From assembly GCA_903939665.1 (NCBI GenBank), contig CAJAHZ010000072.1, positions 1 to 7,233 of the forward strand: a DNA stretch of 7,233 nucleotides, in the 5' to 3' direction. Each line of letters begins with the position of its first letter. Within the stretch, counting starts at the first letter, position 1. Below the pieces are notes generated by a model. The model made no database searches, was not told the DNA's origin, and saw only the letters and a program-made list of their open reading frames with translations. Source of the stretch: an uncultured Pseudomonadota bacterium (GTDB lineage: Bacteria > Pseudomonadota > Gammaproteobacteria > Burkholderiales > Rhodocyclaceae). Below, in pieces: positions 6,407 to 7,233 of this stretch. The position numbers and the translations under genes were made by a program.

Positions 6407-6503
6407 CCTGGATGCACCAAAAGAAAACGGGAAAGGCGAGGTGTCGAGGCGGCCAGCGAAATCGGCGCATCCGGCTCCGGTCTTTCCCTTTGATCGGGTG
6501 GCA

Positions 6504-6509
6504 ATTTTA
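6504..6509 (-). promoter_or_regulatory. Candidate -10 box for the folD operon
   Basis: On the - strand the sequence reads GGTAAAATTGCC, with TAAAAT as a good -10 hexamer. No convincing -35 box is found 16-18 bp upstream (about CGCTGT), so the call rests on the -10 alone. Transcription would start near 6497 and give a leader of about 90 nt before folD. Confidence 0.35.
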
Positions 6510-6609
6510 CCGCAAATCAGCCGCCCACAGCGCCCCTCACGCTGTCCAGCCGCTGAAAAGCAGCCCCCACAGACAGAGAAAAATCTGCTGGCCTACGCGT
6601 TTTTACCTA

Positions 6610-6622
6610 TTGCACAATGCAA
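6610..6622. promoter_or_regulatory. Palindrome over the aceE -35 box, putative operator
   Basis: TTGCACAATGCAA is a perfect inverted repeat, TTGCA and TGCAA, with a 3-bp centre. It covers the -35 hexamer and the start of the spacer, so a protein bound there would compete with RNA polymerase. It does not resemble the E. coli PdhR site. The regulator is unknown. Confidence 0.5.
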
Positions 6623-6638
6623 AAAGCTATCTTACAAT
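6610..6638 (+). promoter_or_regulatory. Sigma70-type promoter of aceE
   Basis: TTGCAC (6610-6615) and TACAAT (6633-6638) are separated by exactly 17 bp, a close match to the TTGACA/TATAAT consensus at ideal spacing. Transcription would start around 6645, leaving a leader of roughly 100 nt before aceE. Confidence 0.75.
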
Positions 6639-6733
6639 GTGAAATTGATGCGGTGCGGTACTTCGCATTAAAAGTAAGTATTAACCTAGCGCTGCCGCCT
6701 GATCGGTGCGCAGCACAAGAACCTTCTTCAACC

Positions 6734-6739
6734 GAGGAG
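6734..6739 (+). promoter_or_regulatory. Shine-Dalgarno for aceE
   Basis: GAGGAG lies 7 nt before the ATG at 6747. This strong, well-placed site fixes the aceE start. Confidence 0.8.
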
Positions 6740-6746
6740 ACAGACC

Positions 6747-7233
6747 ATGGCAGCACAATCCGAGAACCCCCAAGCGGTTGGCGCAATCGACGCCGACCCG
6801 CAAGAAACAAAGGAATGGCAGGACGCGCTAGGCGGCGTGATTACTCAGGAAGGCGCCGAACGCGCGCACTACCTGATTGAGCGCATGATCGAGCAGGCCC
6901 GCGAAGAGGGAATCGACATTCCCTACAGCGCGACCACGGAATACATCAACACCATTCCGGCCGACCAGCAGCCGAAGTACCCGGGCAACCCCGACCTCGA
7001 AATCAAGATTCACAACTACATCCGCTGGAACGCCATGGCCATGGTCGTGCGTGCCAACAAGGACTCCAACGTCGGCGGCCACTTTGCGTCGTTCGCCTCA
7101 GCTGCCGCGCTCTATGACGTCGGCTTTTCGTGGTTCTGGCACGCACCGACCGAGCAGCACGGCGGCGACCTGATTTTCTTCCAGGGCCACGCTGTTCCCG
7201 GCATCTACGCACGCGCGCACCTGCTTGGCCGCC
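6747..7233 (+). CDS. aceE: Pyruvate dehydrogenase E1 component (AceE), N-terminal fragment
   Basis: The frame runs open to the right edge, giving 162 complete codons of a protein that is about 890 aa in its family. AceE is the thiamine-diphosphate E1 subunit of the pyruvate dehydrogenase complex. It decarboxylates pyruvate and passes the acetyl group to the lipoyl domains of AceF. The visible part matches the homodimeric E1 type: DADPQETKEWQDALGGVI, then EGAERAHYLIERMIEQAREE, then INTIPADQQPKYPGNPDLE, then IRWNAMAMVVRANK. VGGHFASFASAA carries His112 (E. coli His106 equivalent), and GGDLIFFQGHAVPGIYARA carries His147 (E. coli His142 equivalent); both are active-site histidines in the family. 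The first 15 or so residues form a flexible N-terminus, which in E. coli binds E2. aceF and lpd probably follow outside the window. Confidence 0.96.
   Translation, partial: MAAQSENPQAVGAIDADPQETKEWQDALGGVITQEGAERAHYLIERMIEQAREEGIDIPYSATTEYINTIPADQQPKYPGNPDLEIKIHNYIRWNAMAMVVRANKDSNVGGHFASFASAAALYDVGFSWFWHAPTEQHGGDLIFFQGHAVPGIYARAHLLGR

Larger units (their letters stand above)
6407..6746. other. Divergent intergenic region between folD and aceE
   Basis: This 340-bp stretch has no gene I can support; short frames crossing it show no family features. It holds a folD promoter candidate on the - strand, a sigma70 promoter and palindrome for aceE on the + strand, and the two leaders. The aceE leader contains a hairpin, GCTGC (6691-6695) with GCAGC (6710-6714), extended inward by CGCC with GGTG across one bulge. 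The folD leader contains the inverted repeat GGGAAAG (6429-6435) and CTTTCCC (6482-6488). Compared with the flanking genes, the part from 6600 to 6690 is AT-rich, as expected of a promoter zone. Confidence 0.7.

Noticed and set aside
6407..6497. A known riboswitch (THF or glycine type) upstream of folD
   Set aside because: No conserved core of either class was recognised by eye, so only a generic leader hairpin is reported.

Overview
The window reads as ordinary housekeeping chromosome from a GC-rich Gram-negative bacterium. The protein sequences and gene set (parE-parC, folD-purE-sua5, and a homodimeric-type aceE divergent from folD) look betaproteobacterial, possibly Rhodocyclales. That placement is inferred from general family resemblance, because no search was run. 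No tRNA, rRNA, CRISPR array, insertion sequence or phage gene was seen.

Left part, + strand (1-3545). The last 39 codons of parE are followed after 2 bp by parC, so both subunits of topoisomerase IV are encoded together. Next comes a 122-bp gap with an extended -10 promoter candidate and an A/C-rich leader carrying a hexamer tandem repeat. This leads into a gene for a CsgG-superfamily outer-membrane lipoprotein that has no other curli gene nearby. Two hairpins follow. The second is a perfect 18-bp stem with a T tract on each strand and serves as a bidirectional terminator between converging transcription units.

Middle and right, - strand (6406 down to 3582). A tight four-gene run reads folD, purE, sua5 (threonylcarbamoyl-AMP synthase with the extra Sua5 domain) and a small protein with a short conserved-looking N-terminus and a long disordered Pro/Gly/Gln/Arg tail. 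FolD makes the one-carbon folates used in purine synthesis, PurE acts in that pathway, and Sua5 makes the tRNA t6A precursor, so the run has a nucleotide and translation theme. purK, which usually accompanies a class I purE, is not in the window.

Right edge, + strand (6747-7233). A 340-bp divergent intergenic region separates folD from aceE, the E1 subunit of pyruvate dehydrogenase, which runs off the window. aceE has a good sigma70-type promoter (TTGCAC, 17-bp spacer, TACAAT). A perfect inverted repeat, TTGCA-CAA-TGCAA, covers its -35 box and is a plausible operator.

No clearly new multi-gene system is visible. The items most worth a second look are the stand-alone CsgG-like lipoprotein, the disordered basic small protein at the end of the folD operon, the palindrome over the aceE promoter and the unusual leader of the lipoprotein gene.
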